Below are positions 19,986-31,509 of a stretch of DNA of 64,000 nucleotides, in pieces. The notes beneath the pieces were generated by a model. It ran no database searches. It saw only the letters and a list, made by a program, of their open reading frames with translations, and was not told the DNA's origin. The position numbers and the translations under genes were made by a program. Position 1 is the stretch's first letter; every line of letters begins with the position of its first letter. The DNA is from Fusarium oxysporum f. sp. lycopersici 4287 (lineage: Eukaryota; Ascomycota; Sordariomycetes; Hypocreales; Nectriaceae): the NCBI RefSeq assembly GCF_000149955.1, contig NC_030990.1:3957482-4021481 (forward strand), given 5' to 3'.

Positions 19986-20971
19986 GTTGACTACGAAAAA
20001 AGCCCTTGATAGAGACAAAAAACAAGCTTATCCTGCGTGATATGTCTCTTTTTAAGCTTGTAACGAGCTTCATCCCAACCCCGCCTCCGTTATCGTCCAT
20101 GTTGCCGCCGAGATGCCGGTAGCCAACAAACTGGCCAGGCCTGTACACGTTTTCGTCCTGTCTATTGCATCACCGCTCTTGTGGCCCTGGTTTGGTGTAA
20201 CTGGGTCCTGGTGTCACGGTCAACCAAAGAGGTAGCGATGTGACGTCGTTGAGTGACCAGTAGGAAAGATAAGGATTGTAAGCATCGAATGCTAACGTTG
20301 GTTGCAATCCACGTGGAGGTTCGGAAGTTTTTATCTTGGTGTTGGTGTAATTCGACAGCGTGGTGTCGTTTGTGTATTTCATTGGTCGTTCTGGTTGCAT
20401 TGATGAGGTTTTGTGTAGTCCTGATTGGAGCTGCTACTATCGAGATCGAGGAGTGGAGACTATAACGGCAGAACGACCCAGCGAGTGTTAATCTGATGAT
20501 GTCAAGCTTCTGGACATTTAATTACCTACCTATTTGAGGCAATTTCTATGTGTCTGTATGTATTTCTCCGAAACAAAGGCAGGCTTGTCTGTTCAGAGTT
20601 GGGGGCTTAGGCAATTTGGGCTATAGCTCATTCACTTATGTGGCTTGCATCAGATACGCAACCTGGTTTAACAAAACCTTGGTGTTTCTCACGACATATA
20701 TTATGTATTATGCTGAAATAATTGTAAGGGAAAACAAATATGCTTTATCTTACACCTTATGAACCCGAAGCTGCTATTGGGTGGCAGTCCTGCGATTAAC
20801 CACCATGATATTTGTTCCTCTCTATTTTTAGCATACCACGTGACCACTGCATCTATCATATCCCAGCATGAACATGCCTCTCCCAAGTTTCCATTTCCTC
20901 TCCTCCAACAACAAAGAATCGTCCATATTTCTAGGTCAGAGAAAATGACTAAACAGCCGCCCCGGTCTTAA
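19986..20971. other. Intergenic between divergent genes
   Basis: This is the presumed promoters of the PhoD gene (-) and the kinase-like gene (+). A CACGTG E-box-like palindrome is at about 20836-20841, the type of site bound by bHLH factors such as the phosphate regulator Pho4/NUC-1; its use here is only a guess. No coding frame is supported. Confidence 0.4.
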
Positions 20972-22816
20972 ATATTTCGATGGGCCAAATTCAACCTCAA
21001 AGCACTCCTGCTGCTTGCAGAGAAACTTCGAGGTCGATCATGTACCTGCGATGAGTCCAAGGCCCCCAAGAGTGGTAGCTTGAACTGGGTTATATTCCTC
21101 ACCTTCGATGATGGGGTTGAATGGGCGTTTCGCTCATCGCGCTACGATACCTGTACGTTTTCGGATGAAACCGCCTCCAAGATACTCGTTAGTGAAGCGA
21201 GTACTTTGAGGTACCTGGCAACACATTGTCAAATTCCCGTTCCGAAAGTCTACTCATATAGGTAAGATAAACCCAAGCCTGATAAATAGAATTTTCATAA
21301 TGATATAAAATGCAGTGGCACTCACGAGAACGATATCGGGATACCATATATTCTTCAGAGCAAAGCTTCTGGCCGTCCTTTATCAGATTACCGCTGGACC
21401 GAGCCTTCAGTCCAGCCCCCGAATATCAAACACACCGTATTACAGCTCCCACTTTCAGAATCAGACCGCGAAAGAATAATGGATCAACTTGATACCATCA
21501 TGTCTCATCTCTCACAGGCCCCCTTTAATAAGATTGAAACGCTGTTTGAAGACGATAACGGTGGCTTTTCAGTTGGTGAATGTCTCTCCCCTGTTCTCAC
21601 CTGGCAATCAAGGGACGCTCTTGAGACGGATATAGAACGAGGTCCCTTTGCTGAAGAAAGTTCCTACCTTCAGTCTTTAATATCAGCACTTACCTCTCAT
21701 GCAGAGGAACTCCCACTAACACCTTACCTATTCTTCTCGCCACTGCCAAAACCAGCTGATTATCCGACATGGGATAGCTTTAGAGCAGCTACGGATAGAA
21801 GGAGCGACTTCATAGGCGTCTGCGATAAACTCGAGGGTAGCAAGAATCGACTGGACTACTGCATCGCAGGTCAGCTACTAGAGGAAATGGTGCCACGACT
21901 GTCATCTGATTCGACTGCTTTCACCATATCACACCCTGACCTTCATACTGGAAATATATTTGTCGATGAAGATCTAAATATCACAAGCATTATTGATTGG
22001 GGTTCTGCTACAGCAGGTCCCGTGACTGAGTTGTTAGCGACTCCAGGACTGGCAAGCTCTTCGAAGCTACCTTCAGTAGCTCTCACTGCTACTTTTCAGG
22101 CCGGCTTTTCTCAAGAATCCCCAAACATCAGCCGAGATATGTGGGAGAGAGCTGAGATGATGTGGTGTTTTTCTCGCGTGGTACGTCTTCTGTCCGGTCA
22201 GGATCTTCCCCTGTTCCAAAGATTGTATAATCTTGTTTATAAGACCGGAGTTGAAAATCCACCGGACTTAAGAGATTATGGTTGGCTGTTTCATCAGCGG
22301 GCTATGACTCCAAGTAACAAGCAACTTCTCTCCAAACTGAGGGAAGATGACCTGACAGACGATGAAGTGAAAGAACGAGAGAAGGTCGTTTTCTCTGGAA
22401 ACAAATTGGACAGGTTGGCTGTGGCTAGGAAGCTAACAGTAATGTCTGAAATGAACCCGGGGTTTATTGGAGATCGGCGGCTGTGGCGATGGATTGAAGG
22501 GGCTCTGAAGGGCCCTGTATACGATAGTATCAATGACAAAGGGTGCACTTATAGAGAAAGATCGCTGTGTCCGATCGTTGACCTTATCCTCGTGAGTTTT
22601 TCTTGCAGTTGCATGGGGGTACTGACTTGGAACTACAAACGGATCCACTTGAAAGACGGAAGACAAAAGGGTTTGATAACACCAGGCACGGCACGCCAGG
22701 TGTACTCTAGCGGACGTAGATCGAAATGCGTCGCAGTTGATCAAAATATTGGATCTGTTTCTTTCTTTTTGATTGGAAAAGGCATTTCTGGTATCTCACA
22801 AGCTTCCATATCATGA
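20972..22816 (+). CDS. Aminoglycoside phosphotransferase (APH)-family protein
   Basis: A fungal protein-kinase-like APH-family member. The frame is open from about 20972 (the true start, probably upstream across an unseen intron, is not settled). The block LNWVIFLTFDDGVEWAFRS leads into a 55-bp intron just after TCATATAG (about 21261-21314), and the frame resumes GTHENDIGIPYIL. The catalytic loop HPDLHTGNIF and the metal-binding segment SIIDWGSATAGP are intact near 21940-22015. Fungal genomes carry many such genes; substrates are mostly unknown and drug resistance should not be assumed. The last 60 or so codons have odd composition, so the 3' end may also be misread. Confidence 0.75.
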
Positions 22817-25133
22817 CCCTCCTGCTAGCCCTTTCTTGATCCTCAGAACCGTGCTGATATGGCCCATAGCCAGCTGAGTCCTTTCGTGCGTTGCAAGAAG
22901 TCTTGCCGTCTTGACCACATTCTTGATCTGTCTCCCATTGAGCTCGACACCGGCCAATTCATCCAGCTCATCTTCAGAAAGACTATTCCCATCGGTGCCA
23001 ATATTAACAAATGTCCTCCAGATATGCAGTCTGCTAGTGTAGTCCAGATTGGGATAATGAATAGTGAGATGAATTCGAGACTCAAACGCCGGGTCGAATG
23101 CCGAGACTCGATTAGTTGTCAAAAACATGACGCCCTCAAAGTATTCGAGGAGTCTAAGGAAAATCGAGACGAGTTTGTTTCTTTTGATATCTGAGGTAGT
23201 TCGACGTTCGAGAAAGACGTCGCACTCATCGAGGAGAAGGACTGCTCCCCATCTTGTTGAGAGCTCGAGAGCACAGTCTAGCTTCTGCTCAACCTCTTGG
23301 GCAACATCCCCCAACTCGGCAGCACTCATGTTATAGAGGGGCTTTTGCATGATCTCGGAAACTAAAAGGAAGAGACGAAATTAGCAACATGTAGACAACT
23401 TTCAGGGCATCGCGGTAATTACCAGACTCTGCTGTGAGTGTTTTCCCAGTTCCCGGCTCTCCGCTTAGAAGCATAATGATTCCTCGTCCTGCATTGGATT
23501 GGTCAAATTCGATCTTCATTTCATCTTGCTAGCATTACCTTTGCCTTTGATTACATCGTCAAAATTGTCCAAGCCAGACATTTGAGCACCAACAAATGCC
23601 TGAATAATTCGTTTGTAATCGTGCGGCAGCACTAGCTGATCAAAGGCTGTTGAGTTCCATAACACGTCTTTGATGAGCTCAATGTCGAATAGTCCTAGGT
23701 TGGTAGTAAGAAACTTGCCTTTGGTAAGGGCCTTGAGCCAACCTACCCCATTCTTTAGTTTTCAGGCAAAACCCTTTAACGACGTTCGTACATAGCGCAT
23801 ACTGGCTTTCCGAGAGTACCTTATTGGATATATCTTCTGAGACGATTAACATCTGTTGATCAACCTAGCCAAGTCTCTAAACCCTGGAGCAAGAGACCTT
23901 TAAGAAGTCCCGAGATTAGAATACGTACTTGAGTTTTGTGAGCCATTACTCGAAACTATTGTGGCGTATGATTTTGCTGGTAGAGACCTATGAGCTAGGG
24001 AATCAACCAATTTATCATGGTATAGATCATTACTACGAAACGTAAAGCTCTTTGGAGCCTCAAGTGGCTGAAGTGGACCAGATGTACTGCAATTGAACCA
24101 TAAGAATGTTCTGCAGTCGATGATGATCCGCTCGTTTGTCACCTACACAGCTGTTAGAAGACCAGAAATGTAATTGAAGGCGTCTCTGACTTACGTGTCG
24201 CTGCTTTGGAATACCCGAGGCTGTACTAGACAGACTGTACATACCAGAATACGTCCTGTGGTGGATGCCTTTCAAGCTCTCAAATACTCGACCACGTTGT
24301 TCGAGTCGATCCTTGACTTCATCCAAGTGGGGGCATAGACGTGCCGGGATAACTTCTAGCTCCAAAATTGGCTTGACGTTCTCAAAAGGCAATATGTTCA
24401 AGGTTGTTTCTGTGTACCCGAAGATGTCCCCATCGGTGTCGATGAAGCGGGCACAAAGCACGTATGCCACTGTTCCATCTGGCGTCTTGGAATAATTACT
24501 GCTGCTCAACCTAAACAGTCTATCGCGGCCTTCGACCGTGGTGTAGACTTCGATATCAGGCTCAAAGAGCGTCCACACATAATCAAAAGATATAACGCCG
24601 TTGTTCAAAAGATCCGAGGCTTGCTCAATACGCGGCTTGATCTCGGCATGTATGATATCTGCCAGAAGTTTGTAATGCGAACACTCCTCGGAGGAATCAG
24701 CGGAATCGTTCCTTGGGTCGGCTTGAGTAAACTCATCCCATCTATAGAAGAACTCTCGAAAAGGCGCATGAAACTCGAGTTTCTTGAGGTTGGGTTTGAT
24801 GCCCTTGTAGCCCTTGAAAACCGGACCGAGAATCTTTTTGAGCAGTGGGCTCTGCACTGTGATAGAATGTAGCGATAGGACTGATTCATCAATTTCACCA
24901 TGTTCCTTCTCGCGGCGGACAATGAGTGCGTATTTGGCTGAAGCTTGGGATGATCTTCCATCAACTCCGATTTCTTCCTCCGTCCACTCCTGCCAGGGGT
25001 CCCAGCTGCTCTTCCGGTAAATATCTTTAGTCTCAGCGGCCATGCCCACCTCTACCGGGTTACCCGAGTTGTTTTGATGATCTTGGTTCTTTGGATTATG
25101 CTCATCTGAGCGCGTAAACCAAGGACTGCCCAT
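22811..25133 (-). CDS. AAA-type ATPase with large N-terminal domain
   Basis: A large fungal AAA ATPase, beginning MGSPWFTRSDE and ending IKKGLAGGS. The N-terminal 300 or so residues match the style of the fungal domain found before AAA cores (DUF7025-like); this is from family memory. The frame joins over a 52-bp intron (24143-24194). The AAA core shows Walker A GEPGTGKT (about 23455), Walker B LLLDECDVFLE (about 23225), the sensor-1 TTNR and a LNGRQIKNVV lid block. Several more introns are needed between 23340 and 23900 and were not fully resolved. Members are usually annotated only as P-loop ATPases. Its stop codon lies in a TCATGA shared with the convergent neighbour. Confidence 0.8.
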
Positions 25134-26588
25134 GTTTGTTGGCTCACGATAGGATCGAAAAAGAACTAGTACCAGAACTTCTCTTGATGAAAGTAGTTGG
25201 TCAACAGGGATCCAGTGAGTTCTGACTGTTCATACCGAATGATAAGATCAGCCGTTGACGTTTAATTTTAACACACGGTATAAAGTTCCTTCTAATAACG
25301 ACCCAAGAGCAAGAAGAGCGCACTACGCACCAGCATGTGAAGACTTGTCTCAATAAAGCGATAAACTGGCCATCCTTCCTGCAGGTAAGTGATATGACCT
25401 GGGATTGAATATGCGTGTATACGCCTCATAGAAACAAAGGCAGCTGAAAGGCAGCTTGGAGCCCAACAGCTGATTGGCGATCTGCAGGTGCCCAAAGAAG
25501 GATGCCAATCATGACCCAATAAAGAAGCGTCATTTAAAGCTGGCCAAGCCATCATATCTGATCATTTCATGGCCCCGCTCATGTCGTCCTATCAAAAAAG
25601 GAGTGTAAGGTTTGTTCAGCTCGGATTGTAGACTCATTCTTGTACATAGTATATCACATTATCAAATGACGGAGCGCAGGCCTCAATCTCTTGGTTGTCT
25701 GCTGTTAGGCCTGCATTGCCGCACTGTTGCATAAGCTAAGGTTTGGACACATCGTATGCCATAAACAGCTATTTGAGGCTTTCCGGGCCTCCCGAGAAAT
25801 GCAAGGGAGAGGAAGCCATGCTGTAGAACATCCAGAAATGGCTTAGGGGCGGAATCAATCCTAAAAAGTGTCTGCTTTTTGGATTGATCATCGTCAGGGA
25901 TCACAGATGCTGGTACCCTGTTCTTCCGTATCATGAATAAGGCTGACTCACTACTTTTTACTCAATGAACTGAGATTACCAAGCCGAGCATGACCAGTCT
26001 CTCCAGGTCTGAAAAATGCTGCCTGATCAAAGCTGGCCCCTGGTTTTGTCAGTGTATCCAGCGTGGCGTTGCAATCTTGCGAGTATTATCACTTTAGGCA
26101 GAAAAGTAATAAGAAATTCTACTTGTCCTGAACCCTATTGTGTCCTGGCAATAGATTTGCTATAAGTAATCGTATATCCCGAAAAGAGCTGAGTTACTAG
26201 AATTTGTAAGATTTCTTTCACTCCTACCGATAAACTTTTCAAGTCTTGATAATACAAATATCAACATCACACTCAAGAAACGTATAAAGACCCAGTAATA
26301 TTTACACTTATATATGATCCAGTAATACAAAAACAAAAGTCTCTGCTTTTTCATTTCAGACTAGGTACTCCGATTTCATCTGATATTTACCCATCCTCCT
26401 GTTAACTGATAGCTGAGAATCCACTCTTTATCCCTCGCTTATGACTCCTGTGAGACTCTCACCCGCTTATACCCTTGTCTGGAACTTTCATCAGTATCAT
26501 AGTCATCGCCTAAACGACGTTTCCGGGCTGCCTGCGTCGGATCCTGAGGTTCACTTCTTGTCTGGCTGAACGACTCAACGTATGAGAT
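25134..26588. other. Intergenic, no gene seen
   Basis: About 1.45 kb. Short open frames lack codon-use or motif support. The 26160-26350 part is AT-rich. Confidence 0.45.
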
Positions 26589-27100
26589 CTAATAGGTTTC
26601 TGGCTCAGGTAAATCTATATCCATGCCAGTAGTCATTTCAATCTCAGTTTTTAATTGTTTTTCAGATCCATGGTCGTCCGTAGATGGAGATTCCATCGCT
26701 TGCTTGCCACTGGTCCCTGACAGCTCTTCCAGCCAGTTCCCAGCCGTATACCGGGGCCAGTTGTTCTTGGTCAAAAACTCATTCATATCGTCATCTAGCT
26801 GTGTATTTATCTCATAATGTAGTAGTAATTCGTGCTTACGTAGTTCCTTATGCTGAAGGTAATTCTGGTAATGTCGGAGGCCTGGCTCAAGAAATCTTCG
26901 GGGTCCAGCAAGGCGAGGGTTTTCTCGATGACGGAGCGGGTGAGTTTAAAACGGGGCTTAGGGCAATGCTTATGAGGCGGACAGCTTATAATTAGAATTG
27001 AACAGTAAAGGGAAGCTTCAAGGCGTGAGCGGTGGTTTTCATCTATGTCGGGTGACTGTTTGGTGTTGGTTGTGTGTAATGTTGGTGATAGTGGTGGCAT
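26589..27100 (-). CDS. Small two-exon hypothetical protein, 156 aa
   Basis: Exon 1 (27100-26840) is exactly 87 codons and joins at a codon boundary over a 41-bp intron (26799-26839, GTAAGC...ACAG) to a 70-codon exon 2 ending PEPETY. The joined product has a Cys/His/Pro segment near 38-50, a likely helical segment (SVIEKTLALLDPEDFLSQ) and an acidic tail; there is no signal peptide. I do not recognise the family. The clean splice and frame argue for a real gene. A poorly matched alternative frame in exon 1 cannot be excluded. Confidence 0.5.
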
Positions 27101-27445
27101 TTGCTAAGAGATGTTGCTTGAGCATAAGAAGTAGTTTGAGTATTTATAGTTCAAACTAGCGTGCATTCTCAATTTTTGTTCACTAGTCTAGTATATTATG
27201 TGCGATCATGTTCCAATGGCTCAAAGACTAGCATCGTCGCTTCTTTGCTAAGCTTCTTAGTGAGGCAATTATGTACGTACAGCAATGGATTTATTTCTTT
27301 ATTTCGAATATCTTTATATATATTGCCTTCAGAGAAAGAAGAATCCATCATATCGAAATTTGCTTGTATTTCATGTGCTTTATTCGAGTCTTTGTCTGAG
27401 TAAATTGAATGTGGACTATTAAGGCTGCGAGGCTTTGATCTGCTA
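27101..27445. other. Intergenic, no gene seen
   Basis: An AT-rich stretch between the small unknown's start and the 3' end of the TPP enzyme gene; nothing recognised. Confidence 0.5.
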
Positions 27446-29128
27446 CTATTTTGAACATGTGGCGTTCTCACTGGTGAGCGATGGTCCTCGAGCTTCGGGC
27501 GGTGCCACAGCTGAAGGATCGATGATAACATTGATAACAGTAGGTCCATTTCTCACCATCGCTTCCTGAAGTGCTTCTCGCAGCTCCTCCCCCTTTGCGA
27601 CTGTACATCCCTCACATCCAACAGCTCGTGCCAATAACGCAAAATCTGTATAAGGGATGCTACATGGAGGCGGAATATCTCCCGACATCCGAGGCACTTG
27701 ATCACAACTGCCATACCGGCTGTCATTCATGACTAGCCAGATGGCTTTCGATCTATATTTAACAGCGGTGCTCACCTCTGACTGCATCAACATTGCTCCG
27801 TCACCAACAATGGCCACTGCGTGTTTGTCCGTAAGGCCCATGCCGACAACGCCGCAGACAGCATGGCCCATGGGATAGGAATCCAGGTTTGATCGATAGA
27901 GCCCAGGTTTGGGGAATTTCAGGTAATGGGCTGTCCAGCAGAAACTGTTTCCGGCATCGGCGATAATCAAGCATCCATTTCGATTGATGGCAACATCTTG
28001 AACAACCGACATGACTGTCACTGGGTGAATCTGTCCTTCTAATGCAGCTAGAACCGGTTGGATAATAGCATCTGGTATGAATGGATACGCAATCCTGTCC
28101 CCAGGCCTCTCAACCTCCAGCACGGCTCTAAGAAAGAGGCTGATCTCAGCTTCAATGAAAGTCGAACGCTTGGGCATATTTCGTTTGACCTCTGAAGTTT
28201 CCAAGTCAACACAGTAAAAGTCGGTATTGACCCATTCCTCCTGAATAAACATAGAGCTCAGCTCAGCTGCCTTAGATCCAAGAAGAAGTACCCCTTTAGG
28301 CGGGTCAGCTATTATCGTGGGGCGAAATGATGCTCCCAAACCAGTTGTGCCGAAATACAAGAGATGATTCTCCGGGAATATACCCTTCGCGCGAGGTGTA
28401 GCAAGAACAGGGAGGTCGTATCGTTCCGCAAGCTGTTTGACAAGAAGGGAGGCACTACGGCAGCCGTAACCGATCCAGAGAACAAAGCCCATGATTTTAA
28501 GTTTCCCAGCAACCTCCCGGCAGACAGCAAGCGTTTCTGCGGATAAAGAGGGGACTGGGATTTGTTCGTGAAGTTCGAGTCTCGGACTTTGCAGAGGTGA
28601 TATGAGTGATTTGCTTCTGGCGGCAGTCAAGAAAACACCTAATACCCCCCCAAGTGGATCACGCTGAATCCGCGTTAAGGTTTGTTGTAGTCGCCCTACA
28701 TTCAGCTCACCCCTGATGATCTCATAGCAGCTGAGTGCACTATCCACAGTTGGTCCAGTCAGCGCCTCCACATCTTTTGGAGTAGTCTCCTGGACAACTC
28801 GACGACCAGTTCGATCAATCTCCTCGCCCGTCAAGCCCGCAATAAAGATAATTCGGGCTCCATCTGCACGAGCACAGCGGAGTCCAGTGATGGCATTGGT
28901 GATTCCTGGGCCACTCGTTACGAAAACAGCAGCCACCTTGCCAGTCTGTATAGAATACTCTGCTGCGGCAAACGCAGCGCCGGATTGATGGCGACAGTGG
29001 TAGACTGCGATGTCTGAGTGATGTAGGGCTTTCCAGATGTGATATATGTTGCCCCCGGAGATACCGAAAGCTTTGTCACATCCAACGGAGGACAGGGACT
29101 GGACGATGGCGTCGGCGTAGGTCTGCAT
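27446..29128 (-). CDS. TPP-dependent enzyme, acetolactate-synthase-like
   Basis: An intronless 560-aa enzyme of the thiamine-diphosphate family, with N-terminal Pyr domain, middle domain and C-terminal PP domain. The C-terminal TPP/Mg motif is clear (GDGAMLMQSEVSTAV... to ...NDSRYG). The start at MQTYADAIV was chosen because the first 47 codons of the longer frame have no family likeness. In acetolactate synthases the Pyr domain has RHEQGA with the Glu that activates the cofactor; here the same block reads CRHQSGAAFAAAEY, so Glu is replaced by Gln. VTSGPGITNAITG follows as in the family. The reaction is therefore uncertain: a synthase, decarboxylase or carboligase with altered chemistry. It is divergent from an acetolactate-decarboxylase-like gene. 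Confidence 0.85.
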   Translation of the reverse strand: MQTYADAIVQSLSSVGCDKAFGISGGNIYHIWKALHHSDIAVYHCRHQSGAAFAAAEYSIQTGKVAAVFVTSGPGITNAITGLRCARADGARIIFIAGLTGEEIDRTGRRVVQETTPKDVEALTGPTVDSALSCYEIIRGELNVGRLQQTLTRIQRDPLGGVLGVFLTAARSKSLISPLQSPRLELHEQIPVPSLSAETLAVCREVAGKLKIMGFVLWIGYGCRSASLLVKQLAERYDLPVLATPRAKGIFPENHLLYFGTTGLGASFRPTIIADPPKGVLLLGSKAAELSSMFIQEEWVNTDFYCVDLETSEVKRNMPKRSTFIEAEISLFLRAVLEVERPGDRIAYPFIPDAIIQPVLAALEGQIHPVTVMSVVQDVAINRNGCLIIADAGNSFCWTAHYLKFPKPGLYRSNLDSYPMGHAVCGVVGMGLTDKHAVAIVGDGAMLMQSEVSTAVKYRSKAIWLVMNDSRYGSCDQVPRMSGDIPPPCSIPYTDFALLARAVGCEGCTVAKGEELREALQEAMVRNGPTVINVIIDPSAVAPPEARGPSLTSENATCSK

Positions 29129-29456
29129 GGTGGATGGAGATGGGTTCGTGAGGTGGTGAAGTGTCTTGGGGTAGAGATGCAGACTCGGGGTTATATACCT
29201 GCCTGCTGCTCTTCTGTCATGGAATATGGAGAACATATGGGTAGCACTTGCTGCACTGGTGTTACGCACATGATAACTTCCGATTTAGTAAATTCAGGTA
29301 CAAGTTTCAGCCACGGTAGTCGACTGGGGATCGCACCTTCTCATCCTAAACCACAGAGTGAACCAAGATTATTATGAGCTTTCTGAATTTGCAGAGTGTT
29401 CTTGCATCTCAGACCATCCAAAAACGCACACCACAAAAGGGAAAAAGACTCCTGGA
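29129..29456. promoter_or_regulatory. Short divergent region between TPP enzyme and decarboxylase-like gene
   Basis: About 330 bp separate the two start codons, so a shared promoter is likely. No operator is identified. Confidence 0.4.
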
Positions 29457-30157
29457 ATGGAAGCCAACGTCGTCACCCAGTTCTCACTCGTCAGTGCCGT
29501 CTGGGAAGGAGTTGGAAGTTCTGACCTCACGATAAGCAATACTTCTGATAAAGGCGACCATGGTCTTGGTACATTTCAGCATCTGGATGGAGAGATGGTC
29601 ATGGTAGATAGTCAAGTTTACCAGTTCCGATCAAACGGATCAGTATCTCGGAAAGGAGACGAGGATATCATCGCGTTCTCCCAAGCTGTGTTCTTCAAAC
29701 CAAATTCCCATCTGCAATTCTACCCCCTGAATCGGCGAGTCGTTCTTGACTATCTTGACACCAGCCACCCAGGCAGTCACAATCTATTTCGTGCTGTAAA
29801 GATCGAAGGGATGTTCCAGAATATCAAACTTCATGTTGCGCGGAAACAGCAGCACTAAGGCAAACACGGCTCAGAGATCATGAAATCCATGCTCGTGGAC
29901 GACTTGGAGGATATTGAAGGAATCGTTTTGTGTTTCGGTCTCCATACTATTGCAAGACGGGACTATTGGTTCCTGGATTGTGCCACCGCCTTGTTTCTTC
30001 TGATCGGAGATTTGGCGGACATGTGATAGAGTTCTATATGGGAGGTGGGATAATCTCAAGTAGCGTCATCACCAAGATTCAACTGGAGCTCCCAACAAAC
30101 AAACAGTTCAATGCTGCGTCTCTTGGTACTGGCACCGATGTGTTTAATGATGGTTAG
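29457..30157 (+). pseudogene. Alpha-acetolactate decarboxylase-like gene, apparently broken
   Basis: Starting at MEANVVTQFSLVSAVWEG, the frame carries acetolactate decarboxylase marks: GDHGLGTF, LDGEMVMVD (with the Glu used as a metal ligand in the family) and VYQF. It meets an in-frame TAA at 29856-29858. The same frame then goes on with EDIEGIVLCF, and the homology moves to another frame (RSPYY...) near 29935. There SSDRRFGGHVIEF matches the family's C-terminal metal-binding block, though the usual HxH just before it is reduced to one His. A stop plus a frameshift point to a pseudogene; no intron with good splice sites removes both. The family turns acetolactate into acetoin. Confidence 0.65.
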
Positions 30158-30737
30158 TCTCGCCCTTTAGGTGCTGTTGACTATTGCAGCTCGCGGCTTT
30201 AATAAGAATTTGCAGTAATATCAAGTCCGGGTGTTGGTACGGAGTTGGCAAAATGCCCGAAATATCAGATTCTTTCAACATCGCCAGGTCTCGTGCGTTG
30301 TAACTTGGACCTGCAATTAATCACTAAATCTAATGTGTGCTTTTGTTTGGTGGTTGAATAAAGAACAAATCAGGTGTTGGAAAATTAGTAAGTGAAGGAG
30401 AGGCAATGCTGGTAAAGCTTTCTCCAACCCAAGCCCGTCACTGGGCCAGTTCACAATAGGCAAGGCCTGAGTGAGACAGGGGTGTCCCATACGTGGAAGC
30501 CGCGGAAAGCGCCCAGACTTGGAATACGAAGGCAATAAGGCATCAACCACGCATTAACACTTTTACTGACACAACAACGACTCATCAAAATTCCGATTTA
30601 CGCTACAAGCAATGAGATTCGAAAGCATTACACTAATTTTATACTCCCTAAAACTATATCAATAGCCATTGCTGTCTTGAGTGCCAAAGACCTTCACAGA
30701 ACACCGTACCCAACATTGAATCCAAATATCTTCAGCA
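30158..30737. other. Intergenic, no gene seen
   Basis: This stretch holds the promoter side of the acetyltransferase gene; no supported frame. Confidence 0.5.
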
Positions 30738-31509
30738 ATGGAACCTAACAAACCGGCTCTCAAAATTGTTCGAATAAGCTCTCGTGAGCAACTGGAAGAG
30801 CTTGTCGACTTTATTTGCGATGCCTTTATGGAAGACGACCTGTTCTGCGCCATGGTCCCTGGCCGCCATGAACATCCCGAAGCGGCTCGAAGCATGTGGC
30901 GCATGACCCTCGTCGAAGAGTACGGTAGGAAAGGCTCTGCCATCCTAGCTGCTCTTCGACAAGGGGAGAATGGCGAGGAGGGTGAGTTTGTTGCCTGTGC
31001 AGTTTGGTGTCGTTATGGAAAGAGTGATCTCGCTCGGAGTTGGCAGGGAGATAACTGTAATAAACGTAAGTCAGCATTGAATCTATGAGAAAGGCACCTT
31101 GACTAAGAACAACCCTACAGGGATTGCCAGGATTGAAACTGCGTGGACGATGTTCTATCGTTTCTTCCTCCGACAAGCAGGTCCCGGAATCGCACTAGAC
31201 GCCTGCATCGCAGCAGGAGAAGCTGCCGAACAAGCCTACAAGTTCTACCCTTCTGAGCGCTGGCGTCTCGGCCTCCTAGCCACCTCGCCAAAATGCCAGA
31301 GAACCGGCATTGGAAAGCGCCTTGTACAGTGGGGCCTTGACCGCTGCGAGGAGGAGGGAGTTCCAGCGACGCTCGAGTCAAGTGTGTCAGGAAGGCCACT
31401 CTACGAAAAGATGGGCTTTCGAGAGGTAGGCACTGTGAGCTTCTACGAAGGAAAGTGGTCCATGCCTGCGATGCTCAGACCTGTGGAGGAGACTAAGAAG
31501 ACGGTTTAG
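30738..31509 (+). CDS. GNAT-family N-acetyltransferase
   Basis: Two exons (30738-31065 and 31121-31509) around a 55-bp intron (GTAAGT...CTACAG) give 238 aa. The acetyl-CoA binding region is seen as LLATSPKCQRTGIGKRLVQ, where the QRTGIGKRL part matches the GNAT Q/RxxGxG/A signature. It is followed by LESSVSGRPLYEKMGF, a usual motif B ending. The enzyme should move an acetyl group to an amine; the acceptor is unknown. No signal peptide is seen. Confidence 0.87.
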
